Counted from the first letter of the stretch, positions 42,180 through 49,865 are shown. The stretch: 64,000 nucleotides of DNA from an uncultured Eubacteriales bacterium (GCA_905198835.1 CAJKDY010000002.1:62001-126000); one strand, 5' to 3'. A program made the numbers and translations. The notes: a model not told the origin generated them from the letters alone.

Positions 42180-43193
42180 ATGAGCATCAAGGTTGGCATC
42201 AATGGCTTCGGCCGGATCGGCCGTCTGGTCTTCCGGGCCGGCATCCTCAGCGACGACATTGAGTTCGTCGGCATCAACGACCCCTTCATGACCCCGGATT
42301 ACATGGCCTATATGCTGCGCTATGACACCATGCACGGCCAGTTCAAGGGCGATATTTCCTATGACGACCACTCCATCACCGTCAACGGCAAGAAGGTGGA
42401 GTTCTTCGCCGAGATGGAGCCCAAGAACATCCCCTGGGGCAAGTTCGGCGCGGAGTATGTGGTGGAGGCCACCGGCATCTTCCTGACCAAGGAGAAGGCC
42501 CAGGCCCACATCGACGGCGGCGCCAAGAAGGTCGTTATGACCGGCCCCTCCAAGGACGACACCCCCATGTTCGTCTGCGGCGTCAACCTGGATAAGTATA
42601 CCGCCGACATGACCTTCGTCTCCAACGCCTCCTGCACCACCAACTGCCTGGCTCCCATCGCCAAGGTCCTCAACGACAACTGGGGCATCAAGGACGGCCT
42701 GATGACCACCGTGCACTCCACCACCGCTACCCAGAAGACCGTGGACGGTCCCTCCAAGAAGGATTGGCGTGGTGGCCGCGCTGCCGCCGGCAACATCATC
42801 CCCTCCTCCACCGGCGCCGCCAAGGCCGTGGGCAAGGTCATCCCCGAGCTCAACGGCAAGCTGACCGGTATGTCCATGCGCGTGCCCACCCTGGACGTGT
42901 CCGTGGTGGACCTGACTGTCAACCTGGCCAAGCCCGCCAAGTATGACGAGATCTGCGCCGCTATGAAGAAGGCCAGCGAGGGTGAGCTCAAGGGCATCCT
43001 GGGCTACACCGAGGACGCCGTTGTCTCCAGCGACTTCCTGGGCGACGCCCGTACCTCCATCTTCGACGCCAAGGCCGGCATCGCCCTCACCGACACCTTC
43101 GTGAAGGTGGTCTCCTGGTACGACAACGAGATGGGCTACTCCAACAAGGTCCTGGATCTGATCCGCCACATGTTCAAGGTGGACCACAAGTAA
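42180..43193 (+). CDS. gap: Glyceraldehyde-3-phosphate dehydrogenase, type I
   Basis: A 337-residue glycolytic enzyme, NAD-dependent. GINGFGRIGRLVFRA is the dinucleotide-binding start, Asp34 in GINDPF selects NAD, and Cys152 in SNASCTTNCLAP is catalytic. Very strong codon bias (few rare codons) fits high expression. ATG 42180 has AAAAGGAG upstream. It is a single-gene unit with its own promoter and terminator. Confidence 0.97.
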   Translation: MSIKVGINGFGRIGRLVFRAGILSDDIEFVGINDPFMTPDYMAYMLRYDTMHGQFKGDISYDDHSITVNGKKVEFFAEMEPKNIPWGKFGAEYVVEATGIFLTKEKAQAHIDGGAKKVVMTGPSKDDTPMFVCGVNLDKYTADMTFVSNASCTTNCLAPIAKVLNDNWGIKDGLMTTVHSTTATQKTVDGPSKKDWRGGRAAAGNIIPSSTGAAKAVGKVIPELNGKLTGMSMRVPTLDVSVVDLTVNLAKPAKYDEICAAMKKASEGELKGILGYTEDAVVSSDFLGDARTSIFDAKAGIALTDTFVKVVSWYDNEMGYSNKVLDLIRHMFKVDHK

Positions 43194-43217
43194 TCCACTC
43201 CTCTCGATCAAGGATCA

Positions 43218-43248
43218 AGGGCACCGTCCAAGGGCGGTGCCCTTTTTC
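43218..43248 (+). terminator. Terminator after gap
   Basis: AGGGCACCG/CGGTGCCCT stem, 8-base loop, then T-tract. Confidence 0.92.
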
Positions 43249-43377
43249 TGACATTATATTATCATATTTTACAACGCTTGTCAGTCGAATATTGTCGAAT
43301 TAAAAAATAATTTAGTATTTTATAATTTTCGGTGTTGAAATTTTGTTTTTTGAGATACTGGTTCTGGGGTGATTTCA

Positions 43378-43707
43378 ATGCACTACGGAGCCAGAATGAA
43401 AGAATGGATCACTGATCACGATATTCGTCAAAAGGCCTTAGCAAAGGAGTTTCATGTAACAGAGTCCATGATGAGCCATTACATGACGGGACGTCATGAA
43501 ATCACGGTAGATGTATTGGTCAAATTTGCCAGCTACTCTGGTTTGAGTATGGACTACTTGGTGGGCCTTACCGATGACCCCAATCCGCCTTACCCTGTCT
43601 CCTCGTCGGAGCGGGCTATGCTGGAACATTTCCGGAGCCTGTCCAAAGAACAGAAAGAGCTGGTCCAGCAGAGCATCGAGCTGATGTTCCAACAAAACCA
43701 GCGCTGA
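43378..43707 (+). CDS. XRE-family helix-turn-helix regulator
   Basis: A 109-residue protein with a Cro/C1-type helix-turn-helix at about residues 5-58 (MKEWITDHDIRQKALAKEFHVTESMMSHYMTGRHEITVDVLVKFASYSGLSMDYLVG) and a short helical tail. ATG 43378 follows GGGGTGAT. The region before it (43250-43370) is AT-rich and holds two TCGAAT repeats (43285-43290 and 43295-43300) and a TATAAT at 43321, possible self-regulation sites. Target unknown. Confidence 0.85.
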   Translation: MHYGARMKEWITDHDIRQKALAKEFHVTESMMSHYMTGRHEITVDVLVKFASYSGLSMDYLVGLTDDPNPPYPVSSSERAMLEHFRSLSKEQKELVQQSIELMFQQNQR

Positions 43708-43716
43708 GTGCTTCAG

Positions 43717-43747
43717 CGGCGCATCATCCCTGACGCGCCGTTTTTTT
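43717..43747 (+). terminator. Terminator after the XRE gene
   Basis: CGGCGC/GCGCCG stem, 12-base loop, followed by seven T. Confidence 0.8.
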
Positions 43748-43763
43748 ACGCCCTCTGCCCATC

Positions 43764-43792
43764 TTGCAAAAAGGGGAGAGGTGTGCTAAAAT
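43764..43792 (+). promoter_or_regulatory. Sigma-A promoter for queT
   Basis: TTGCAA (43764-43769), 17-base spacer, TAAAAT (43787-43792). It implies a transcript of about 130 leader bases. Confidence 0.85.
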
Positions 43793-43798
43793 ACCCTT

Positions 43799-43929
43799 GA
43801 CTGGTTTCCACACCCAGTCCAACCGTTGGAGAGGATGCCGCCGGGAGAGACGCGCTTGCTCACGGGAAGGGACCTCCAACGCTGTGCCTGGCGCGGGCAC
43901 TCTAAACAAAAAATGGAGGTTCGTTTATC
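43799..43929 (+). promoter_or_regulatory. Structured queT leader, candidate translational riboswitch
   Basis: The leader starts with a GACTGG/CCAGTC hairpin. GTTGGAG (43825-43831) pairs with CTCCAAC (43874-43880), and the overlapping ACCTCCA (43872-43878) is also perfectly complementary to the SD TGGAGGT (43914-43920). A GTGCCTG/CGGGCAC hairpin lies between. Mutually exclusive pairings of this kind are the usual layout of translational riboswitches. QueT genes are often under preQ1 control, but none of the preQ1 consensus forms I know matches clearly. Confidence 0.6.
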
Positions 43930-44427
43930 ATGCGCAAATTCACCGTTCGAGATCTGACCCTGGCGGCCATGGTGGCCGCGCTCTACGCCGTGATGGGCTA
44001 CTTTGGCAACATTTTTGGCATAACCTTTGGTCCCATCCAGTTTCGCTTTGCCGAGGCGCTGACGGTGCTGCCCTTCCTGTTTCCCTCCGCCGTACCCGGT
44101 TTGTTTGTGGGCTGCCTGATCGTTAATCTGCTTAGCCCTTACGGTCCCCTGGACATCGTGGTGGGCTCGGCGGCCACGCTGATCGCCGCCATCTGGACCG
44201 GTAAGGTCAAGAACAAGTGGCTGGCGCCGCTGCCGCCAGTCCTTTGCAACACGGTGTTGGTGGGCTTCACCATTGCATGGGCGGAGGCAGACGGCTTTAC
44301 CGCCGCTTTCCCCATGGCCTGGCTGGTCAACGGCCTGAGCGTGGGCCTTGGGGAACTGGGCGTATGCTATGTGCTGGGACTTCTGCTGCTGGAGCTTTTG
44401 CCCAAAACTAAGGTTTTGGAAAAATGA
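43930..44427 (+). CDS. queT: Queuosine precursor ECF transporter S component QueT
   Basis: A 165-residue membrane protein, about five spans (DLTLAAMVAALYAVMGYFGN, the FRFAEALTVLPFLFPSAVPGLFVGCLIVNLL stretch, and GLSVGLGELGVCYVLGLLLLELL). The order matches the QueT family, which brings in preQ0/preQ1 via a shared energy-coupling module. The start ATG has TGGAGGT 9 bases upstream, within a leader that can mask it. The EcfA/T parts are not in this window. Confidence 0.88.
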   Translation: MRKFTVRDLTLAAMVAALYAVMGYFGNIFGITFGPIQFRFAEALTVLPFLFPSAVPGLFVGCLIVNLLSPYGPLDIVVGSAATLIAAIWTGKVKNKWLAPLPPVLCNTVLVGFTIAWAEADGFTAAFPMAWLVNGLSVGLGELGVCYVLGLLLLELLPKTKVLEK

Positions 44428-44441
44428 CCACCCCCGCGTAG

Positions 44442-44463
44442 GGACCGCCGGTCTCGGCGGTCC
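44442..44463. repeat. Perfect palindrome between queT and galU
   Basis: GGACCGCCG and CGGCGGTCC pair perfectly over a GTCT loop. No T-tract follows, so it is not a normal terminator; it may be a dispersed palindromic unit or an RNA stability hairpin. Confidence 0.6.
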
Positions 44464-44485
44464 GCCAAATAAGGAGGCCGTTTTT

Positions 44486-45364
44486 ATGATGAAGAGAGTC
44501 CGCAAAGCCGTCATCCCCGCCGCGGGGCTGGGCACCCGGATGCTGCCCGCCACCAAGACCGTTCCTAAGGAAATGCTGCCCATGGTGGATAAGCCCGCCA
44601 TCCAGTACATCATTGAAGAGGCGGTGGCCGCCGGCATCGAGGACATCCTCATCGTCACCAACCGGGCCAAGTCGGCCATGGACGACTACTTTGATTATTA
44701 CCCCGAGCTGGAGGACCGCCTCAACGCCGCGGGCAAGGAGCGGGAACTGGCCGAGGTCCGCCGGGCCGCCGACCTTGCCAACATCTTCTATGTGCGCCAA
44801 AAGGAGACAAAGGGCCTGGGCCACGCCATTTGGCGGGCCAAGAACTTTGTAGGGAACGAGCCCTTTGCCGTGCTGCTGGGGGACGACATCATGCGCTCGG
44901 AGACTCCGGTCATCGGCCAGCTGATCCAGACCGCCGAGAAGTACCAGTGCTCCACGGTGGGTGTGCAAGAGGTAGCTACCGCCGCTATCAGCAAATACTG
45001 CTCGGTGAAGCTGGGCGAAAAGCCCGAGCAGGGCGTCTTCGGCGTAGAGGACGTGGTGGAAAAGCCCCGCCGGGAGCAGATCTTCTCCAACTACGCCATT
45101 CTGGGCCGCTACGTCCTGAGCCCCGCCATCTTTGACATCCTGGAGGATCTGAAGCCCGGCGTAGGCGGTGAGATCCAGCTTACCGACGGTCTGCGGAAGC
45201 TGTGTACGCAAGAGCGGATGCTGGCGGTGGATTTTGAGGGCCGCCGCTATGATACCGGCAACGTCCGGGGCTTTTTGGAGGCCACCATCGACTTTGCTTT
45301 GGACCACCCCACCGCGGGGCCGTGGCTCAAGGCCTTCCTTCGGGACAAGGTCAAGGAGCTGTAA
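44486..45364 (+). CDS. galU: UTP-glucose-1-phosphate uridylyltransferase
   Basis: A 292-residue nucleotidyltransferase producing UDP-glucose for glycolipids and wall polymers. Motifs are VIPAAGLGTRMLPATKTVPKEMLPMVDKP, GLGHAIWRAK, VLLGDDIM and VEKPRR. ATG 44486 has AAGGAGG 8 bases upstream; a second ATG follows directly. UDP-glucose can feed the glycopolymers attached by the LCP enzyme encoded upstream (inference). Confidence 0.96.
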   Translation: MMKRVRKAVIPAAGLGTRMLPATKTVPKEMLPMVDKPAIQYIIEEAVAAGIEDILIVTNRAKSAMDDYFDYYPELEDRLNAAGKERELAEVRRAADLANIFYVRQKETKGLGHAIWRAKNFVGNEPFAVLLGDDIMRSETPVIGQLIQTAEKYQCSTVGVQEVATAAISKYCSVKLGEKPEQGVFGVEDVVEKPRREQIFSNYAILGRYVLSPAIFDILEDLKPGVGGEIQLTDGLRKLCTQERMLAVDFEGRRYDTGNVRGFLEATIDFALDHPTAGPWLKAFLRDKVKEL

Positions 45365-45372
45365 AAACCCTC

Positions 45373-45400
45373 TTGCATTTTTCCGAGAGTGTGCTATACT
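45373..45400 (+). promoter_or_regulatory. Promoter of the FMN-riboswitch transcript
   Basis: TTGCAT (45373-45378), 16-base spacer, TATACT (45395-45400). Confidence 0.7.
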
Positions 45401-45425
45401 GTTGCCGGAACAACTGAATACCAAT

Positions 45426-45544
45426 GTCTTTGGGGCGGGGTGAAATTCCCCACCGGCGGTACAGTCCGCGACCCTTTTCCCCCGGGAAAAGGTTGACCCG
45501 GCGCGATTCCGGGACCGACAGTTACAGTCTGGATGGAAAAAGAC
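45426..45544 (+). ncRNA. FMN riboswitch (RFN element)
   Basis: The conserved blocks GGGGCGGGGTGAAATTCCCC, ACCGGCGGTA, GTCCGCGA, CCGACAGTTACAGTCTGGATG and GAAAAAGAC are in order, and the closing stem GTCTTT/AAAGAC is present. It sits before ribU and is followed by a terminator, so FMN binding should lower riboflavin uptake. Confidence 0.97.
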
Positions 45545-45566
45545 GTGTGATATGACGCGCTTTGTC

Positions 45567-45610
45567 GTAACACCTGAAAGGCATATGGCTTTTCGGGTGT
45601 TACTTTTTTT
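45567..45610 (+). terminator. Expression-platform terminator of the FMN riboswitch
   Basis: GTAACACC and GGTGTTAC plus inner GAAA/TTTC pairing form a long stem, then seven T (45604-45610), ahead of the ribU ribosome binding site. Confidence 0.9.
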
Positions 45611-45626
45611 CAAAGGAGCGTTTTCT

Positions 45627-46226
45627 ATGACCAAGATCAAGACCGACCATGTCCGCGCTATAGCCGTCACCGCCATGCTCTCCGCCGTCGCCTTTGTGCT
45701 CATGTTTCTGGACTTTTCTATCCCTTTTTTGATCCCATCCTTTGTGAAGATGGACTTCTCTGAACTGCCCGCTCTACTGGCGGCCTTTGCCCTGGGGCCG
45801 GTGTGGGGCGTCGTGGTGTGCCTTATAAAAAACCTGCTGCACCTGATGATCACCACCACCGCCGGGGCAGGCGAGTTGGCCAACTTCTTGCTGGGCGCTT
45901 GCTTCGTGATCCCCGCCGGTCTGCTCTACCGGGGCAAAAAGACCCGGGGCAGGGCGCTGGTGGGCGTGCTGGTGGGGGCTGTATGCATGGCGGCGCTGTC
46001 CATCCCCATCAATTATTACATCACCTACCCCGTCTACTCCAACTTCATGCCCATCGACAAGATCCTCGAGATGTATCAGACGCTCCGCCCCTCTGTGAAC
46101 GGCCTGCTGGAGTGCCTGGCCATCTTCAACGCCCCCTTCACCCTGCTCAAGGGACTGCTGACGGCGGCGCTGTGCTTTCTGGTCTACAAGTCCCTTTCTC
46201 CCATCCTCCACGGCGGGAAAAAGTGA
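45627..46226 (+). CDS. ribU: Riboflavin ECF transporter S component RibU
   Basis: A 199-residue membrane protein with about six spans. RibU-type features are AIAVTAMLSAVAFVLMFLDFSIPFLIP, MDFSELPALLAAFALGP, IKNLLHLMITTTAGAGELANFLLG and the IPINYYITYPVY segment. It imports riboflavin with a shared ECF module. ATG 45627 has AAAGGAG upstream, just past the riboswitch terminator; the longer frame runs through that terminator. Confidence 0.95.
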   Translation: MTKIKTDHVRAIAVTAMLSAVAFVLMFLDFSIPFLIPSFVKMDFSELPALLAAFALGPVWGVVVCLIKNLLHLMITTTAGAGELANFLLGACFVIPAGLLYRGKKTRGRALVGVLVGAVCMAALSIPINYYITYPVYSNFMPIDKILEMYQTLRPSVNGLLECLAIFNAPFTLLKGLLTAALCFLVYKSLSPILHGGKK

Positions 46227-46234
46227 GTTTCGTG

Positions 46235-46263
46235 TTGACATAATTCCTCAAAGCGTGTATCAT
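46235..46263 (+). promoter_or_regulatory. Sigma-A promoter for the DUF3048 gene
   Basis: TTGACA (46235-46240), 17-base spacer, TATCAT (46258-46263). Confidence 0.88.
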
Positions 46264-46295
46264 AAAAGAGGAATTTTCCAGAAAGGGTGATGGTC

Positions 46296-47384
46296 TTGAA
46301 ACGTCGGCTGCTGTGTCTTACTCTGGTGATGGTGATGGTACTGACCGCCTGCGGTTCCCCGGCGGACCCCGCGCCCTCGGAGAGCCCGACTCCCACCGCT
46401 GTCCCTACGGCAGAGCCGACGGCGGAACCCACCCCGGAGCCCACCGCCGTGCCCGATGAAAAGGTGAATCCCTTAACAGGCCTTCCCATTGCTGGAGAGG
46501 TCACAAGCCGCCAGCGGCCTGTGGCCGTCATGTTGAACAATCTGAAAAAGGCCCTGCCTCAGCAGGGCAATTCTCAGGCCGACATCCTTTATGAGGCGCT
46601 AGCCGAGGGCGGCATCACCCGGCTGCTGGGGGTGTACCAGTCCATGGAGGGCGTGGGCGAGGTAGGCTCGGTCCGTTCCTCCCGGCCCTATTATCTGGAG
46701 CTGGCCCTGGGCCTGGATGCGGTCTATCTCCACGCCGGTGGCAGCGACGCGGCCTATGCCAACATCAAAAAGTGGAATGTCACCGCTCTGGACTGTGTGC
46801 GCACTACAGCGTACAGCGGCATCTTCTGGCGAGACGCCCAGCGCCGGAAGAACAACGGCTATGAACATAGCGTTCTGACCTCAGGCGACGCTATTATGGA
46901 GCATTTTCCGGAATACTCCTTCCGCAAGGACCATGAGGAAGGCTACAGCCTGCCCTATACCTTCGCGGAGGATGGAACTCCCGCGGGAGGGACTGACGCC
47001 AACGTCATCCGGGTGCCCTTCTCAAACTACAAGACCGGCGTTTTCACCTATAACGCCGAGCGGAAAAAGTACCTGGTGGAGGAGTACGGCGCGCCCTTTG
47101 TGGACGGCAACACCGGCGAGCAGTTGGCCATGACCAACGTGGTGGTCATCCGTACCTCCTGTAAGGCCATCGACGACTATGGCCGGATGCAGGTGGACCT
47201 GAGCGGCCACAACGGCGACGGCTGGTTTGCCTGCGGCGGCAAGATCGTCCCCATCACCTGGGCCAAGGCCGATCTGAACAGCCCCATCACCTACGCGCTG
47301 CAGGACGGCAGCCCAGTGGTCTTTGGCCAGGGCAACAGCTACATCAACATTATCCCGCTCTCTAACGACATCACGGTGGAATAA
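46296..47384 (+). CDS. DUF3048 (YerB-like) lipoprotein
   Basis: A 362-residue secreted lipoprotein. The signal peptide LKRRLLCLTLVMVMVLTAC ends in a lipobox cysteine, followed by a Pro/Thr/Glu-rich tether (SPTPTAVPTAEPTAEPTPEP) and two DUF3048 parts (NPLTGLPI, RPVAVMLNNLKKALPQQGNSQADILYE, VGSVRSSRPYYLELA). Function is unknown. TTG 46296 fits an AAAGGG site 8 bases upstream; ATG 46290 and GTG 46287 are alternatives. It has its own promoter and terminator. Confidence 0.88.
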   Translation: MKRRLLCLTLVMVMVLTACGSPADPAPSESPTPTAVPTAEPTAEPTPEPTAVPDEKVNPLTGLPIAGEVTSRQRPVAVMLNNLKKALPQQGNSQADILYEALAEGGITRLLGVYQSMEGVGEVGSVRSSRPYYLELALGLDAVYLHAGGSDAAYANIKKWNVTALDCVRTTAYSGIFWRDAQRRKNNGYEHSVLTSGDAIMEHFPEYSFRKDHEEGYSLPYTFAEDGTPAGGTDANVIRVPFSNYKTGVFTYNAERKKYLVEEYGAPFVDGNTGEQLAMTNVVVIRTSCKAIDDYGRMQVDLSGHNGDGWFACGGKIVPITWAKADLNSPITYALQDGSPVVFGQGNSYINIIPLSNDITVE

Positions 47385-47396
47385 GCGGATACAGGA

Positions 47397-47427
47397 AAGC
47401 TCGGACGGCTCAGCCGTCCGAGCTTTT
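47397..47427. terminator. Terminator after the DUF3048 gene
   Basis: AAGCTCGGACGG/CCGTCCGAGCTT stem with a CTCAG loop and six T on the plus strand; it lies between convergent genes. Confidence 0.92.
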
Positions 47428-48441
47428 TTACTTGCCATCGTGGGAAAACCGTTTGGCAAGTCCAACGCAGAGGAGCGCCAGCGCCGCGGCGATGAGTACC
47501 CAGAAGACGATGTGGTTGCTCAGATCCTCCATGGGATAGGGGATCCTCTGGGGCAGGAAGTAGCTCCAAAACCGCGTCCCGTTCCATGACCCAGTGGCAA
47601 ACCACATCGGCACGGTGTTGCCCACCGGCAGGGCCAGGGCCGTCCACACGCACAGCAGCGCGGCCTTGAAGAGCCCGCCTATGGGCAGGCGCAGGAGCAA
47701 AAGCCCGACCCAGTAGAACACCAGGCACACCCCGGCAATGGGCCAGCCCAGGGTGAACAGCCAGTCGCCCCGGGTGAAGAGCCAAATGACGGCAAGCAAA
47801 GCCATCAGCCACACCGAGACAAAGGCCGAACACCAGAGCAGGCACCGCCGGGGACGCCGCCGGGCCAGAACGTAGCCGCCCCAGGGCAGAGCCAGAGAGA
47901 TGGCCGCGATGGCGATGCCGCCCAGGAGCCAAAAGCCGCCCTGGTAGAGCCAACAGGCCAGCAACAGGAGAAAGAGGCACCCCGTACCGCTTGCTATGGC
48001 CCAAAAGAGCCGCTTTTTCCTGATCCAAAGGGGCAGAGTGGTCAAACACCAGAAGAGCCCCACCCCCGTGAGAACGATCCAAAACCAGTCCAGAGCGTGG
48101 CACACCGCCAGGTCACAGATAAAGCAGATGACTACAGCGGCGGCGCAGGAAATGGTGGAGCCCCACTTCCAAAGCGTCCCGACCCGGTCCCACCGCCGGC
48201 TGGCCCGGTCACGGCGCCGCTGGCCCTCGTCGTCGCAGGCCATGAAGAACTCATGCTCCGAGATGGAGAGCTCCCGGCACACGTCGGGCACCAAAGACAC
48301 GTCGGGGTAACTGAGGCCCCGCTCCCACTTGCTGACGGCCGACTCCACCACGTGGAGCCGCTGGGCCAGCTCCCGCTGGCTCAGACCCGCCGCCTCCCGC
48401 TTGCCGCGAATGTATTGTCCAAAATCCTTTTTGTCTTGCAT
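47428..48441 (-). CDS. XRE regulator fused to a multi-pass membrane domain
   Basis: A 337-residue protein. An N-terminal XRE helix-turn-helix covers about residues 8-62 (QYIRGKREAAGLSQRELAQRLHVVESAVSKWERGLSYPDVSLVPDVCRELSIS). After a basic linker, about eight hydrophobic spans fill residues 90-330. Such membrane-tethered one-component regulators are common in Clostridia, presumably sensing membrane or envelope stress. Ligand and target are unknown. It starts at an ATG behind its own promoter and lies downstream of spmB. Confidence 0.87.
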   Translation of the reverse strand: MQDKKDFGQYIRGKREAAGLSQRELAQRLHVVESAVSKWERGLSYPDVSLVPDVCRELSISEHEFFMACDDEGQRRRDRASRRWDRVGTLWKWGSTISCAAAVVICFICDLAVCHALDWFWIVLTGVGLFWCLTTLPLWIRKKRLFWAIASGTGCLFLLLLACWLYQGGFWLLGGIAIAAISLALPWGGYVLARRRPRRCLLWCSAFVSVWLMALLAVIWLFTRGDWLFTLGWPIAGVCLVFYWVGLLLLRLPIGGLFKAALLCVWTALALPVGNTVPMWFATGSWNGTRFWSYFLPQRIPYPMEDLSNHIVFWVLIAAALALLCVGLAKRFSHDGK

Positions 48442-48480
48442 CGGCTTGTCCTCCGTATTCGGTTTGCCCAGGCTGGTCCC

Positions 48481-48510
48481 ATCCTACCCCACCGGGCCGT
48501 CCCTTGTCAA
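48481..48510 (-). promoter_or_regulatory. Promoter for the XRE-membrane gene
   Basis: Minus strand TTGACA (48505-48510), 18-base spacer, TAGGAT (48481-48486). Confidence 0.6.
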
Positions 48511-48519
48511 CAAAAAGCG

Positions 48520-48556
48520 CGCAAAAGAGCCCTCGACTGGCAGTCGAGGGCCGGGG
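48520..48556 (-). terminator. Terminator after spmB
   Basis: Minus strand GCCCTCGACT/AGTCGAGGGC stem with a GCC loop, then CTTTTGC. The T-run is short. Confidence 0.75.
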
Positions 48557-48573
48557 CACAAGGCTTTGCGGCT

Positions 48574-49095
48574 CTAGCCGAAAAACAGCCGCACGGCGAA
48601 GGCCGCCGCACAAAAGCCCACCAGGTCGGCGCACAGAGCGGCGGGGATGGCATAGCGGGTCTTTTTGATCTGGGCGGCGCCGAAGTAGACGGCGATGGTG
48701 TAGAAGGTGGTCTCGGTGGAGCCCATCATCACCGCGGCGGTACGGCCCACGGTGGAATCGGGGCCGTAGGTGGAGATGATGTCCGCGCCAACGCCCAGGG
48801 CCGCCGAGCCGCTGACGGGCCGGACCAGCAACAGCGCCACCGTCTCCGGCGGGATGCCCAGGGCGCCCAAAACCGGCTCCAGCCACTGCGCGCACAGCTC
48901 CAGAAAGCCCGAGGCCCGGAGCATAGCCACCGCCGTCAAAAGGGCGATCAGCGGCGGCACGATGCGGTAGAGTACACCCAGGCCCTGGCCCGCGCCGTGG
49001 ATGACCGCGTCGTAGACGTCCACCCGCCGTGCCATGCCATAGGTGGCGATGCCCGCCAGCATCAGGGGCATCATCATATCAAAGAGAAGGCTCAT
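48574..49095 (-). CDS. spmB: Spore maturation protein B
   Basis: A 173-residue membrane protein with the nucleoside-transporter-gate fold: VPPLIALLTAVAMLRASG and LVRPVSGSAALGVGADIISTYGPDSTVGRTAAVMMGSTETTFYTIAVYFG. SpmA and SpmB together are needed for spore core dehydration and heat resistance. It lies 6 bases after spmA. Confidence 0.95.
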   Translation of the reverse strand: MSLLFDMMMPLMLAGIATYGMARRVDVYDAVIHGAGQGLGVLYRIVPPLIALLTAVAMLRASGFLELCAQWLEPVLGALGIPPETVALLLVRPVSGSAALGVGADIISTYGPDSTVGRTAAVMMGSTETTFYTIAVYFGAAQIKKTRYAIPAALCADLVGFCAAAFAVRLFFG

Positions 49096-49101
49096 GGCGT
49101 C

Positions 49102-49680
49102 CTACCTCCGCCACAGCCGGGCCAGCACCCTGGCCGCGGTGACGCCCGCCAGGATGGACAGGGTAGAGGCCAGCCATGTGGCGGGTAGGATGTCAAAGGG
49201 CGTGGCGCAGCCCGCGGCGGAGCGGAGACTGGCCACGGTGGTGGGGATGAGCTGGATGGAGGCGGTGTTGCACACCACAAACATACAAAGACTGTCCGAG
49301 GCCACGCCGGGGCTCTTGCGGGCCATCAGGCGGCTGGCCTCCAGCCCCAGAGGCGTGGCGGCGTTGCCCAGGCCCAGCAGGTTGGCTGAGACGTTGGCCG
49401 AGACGGTGTTCATCACATCCCGGTCCCCGGCAAAGTCGGGAAATAGCCGCTTCAAAAGGGGCCGCAGCAGCCGGGAGAGCTTTTCGCTTAGCCCTGAGCG
49501 GCCCATGACCTCCATGACCCCCATCCAAAGGCACAAGAGCCCTGCCATGGAAAGACAAAGCTCCACCGCATCCGCCGCGCCCGTCACCGCCGCCGCGGCC
49601 ACAGCCTCGCCGTTTCCGGTGAAAAAGCCGCACACCAGGGCAACGACGATCATTCCCACCCACAGCGCACTCATGGCCAT
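49102..49680 (-). CDS. spmA: Spore maturation protein A
   Basis: A 192-residue membrane protein, the partner of SpmB. Features are MSALWVGMIVVALVCGFFTG, ELCLSMAGLLCLWMGVMEVMGRSGL, NVSANLLGLGNAATPLGLEA and the NTASIQLIPTTVASLRSAAG end. The start at 49680 follows AAGGACGGTGGA; a second ATG lies 6 bases on. A sigma-E-like promoter lies about 30-55 bases upstream. Confidence 0.94.
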   Translation of the reverse strand: MAMSALWVGMIVVALVCGFFTGNGEAVAAAAVTGAADAVELCLSMAGLLCLWMGVMEVMGRSGLSEKLSRLLRPLLKRLFPDFAGDRDVMNTVSANVSANLLGLGNAATPLGLEASRLMARKSPGVASDSLCMFVVCNTASIQLIPTTVASLRSAAGCATPFDILPATWLASTLSILAGVTAARVLARLWRR

Positions 49681-49707
49681 GCCCGTCCACCGTCCTTTCG
49701 GTCTACA

Positions 49708-49736
49708 TGGGTATGCCAAATTGGATGGAATTATGC
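49708..49736 (-). promoter_or_regulatory. Candidate sigma-E promoter for spmAB
   Basis: Minus strand GCATAAT (49730-49736), 14-base spacer, CATACCCA (49708-49715). Against the mother-cell sigma-E form KMATATT-N14-CATACAMT it agrees at 6 of 7 and 6 of 8 positions. Confidence 0.5.
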
Positions 49737-49782
49737 TGATTTTTCTGTCGAAAATTTGTATATATTTACCTGGAATTTTGGA

Positions 49783-49812
49783 TTGACAGATTTCCCCAGA
49801 ATATGATATTAT
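49783..49812 (+). promoter_or_regulatory. Promoter for the AbrB-type gene
   Basis: TTGACA (49783-49788), 18-base spacer, TATTAT (49807-49812). Confidence 0.8.
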
Positions 49813-49865
49813 GCGCAAGCACCGCATATGAGCGGGGCAAAATCCATGAGAGGAGCGTTCGACAA

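Noticed and set aside
43825..43920. Intrinsic terminator in the queT leader
   Set aside because: The last hairpin is followed by an A-rich, not T-rich, stretch.
43799..43929. Calling the queT leader a preQ1-I or preQ1-II riboswitch outright
   Set aside because: The short hairpin plus A-rich tail of preQ1-I and the preQ1-II core could not be placed; only the SD-masking architecture is supported.
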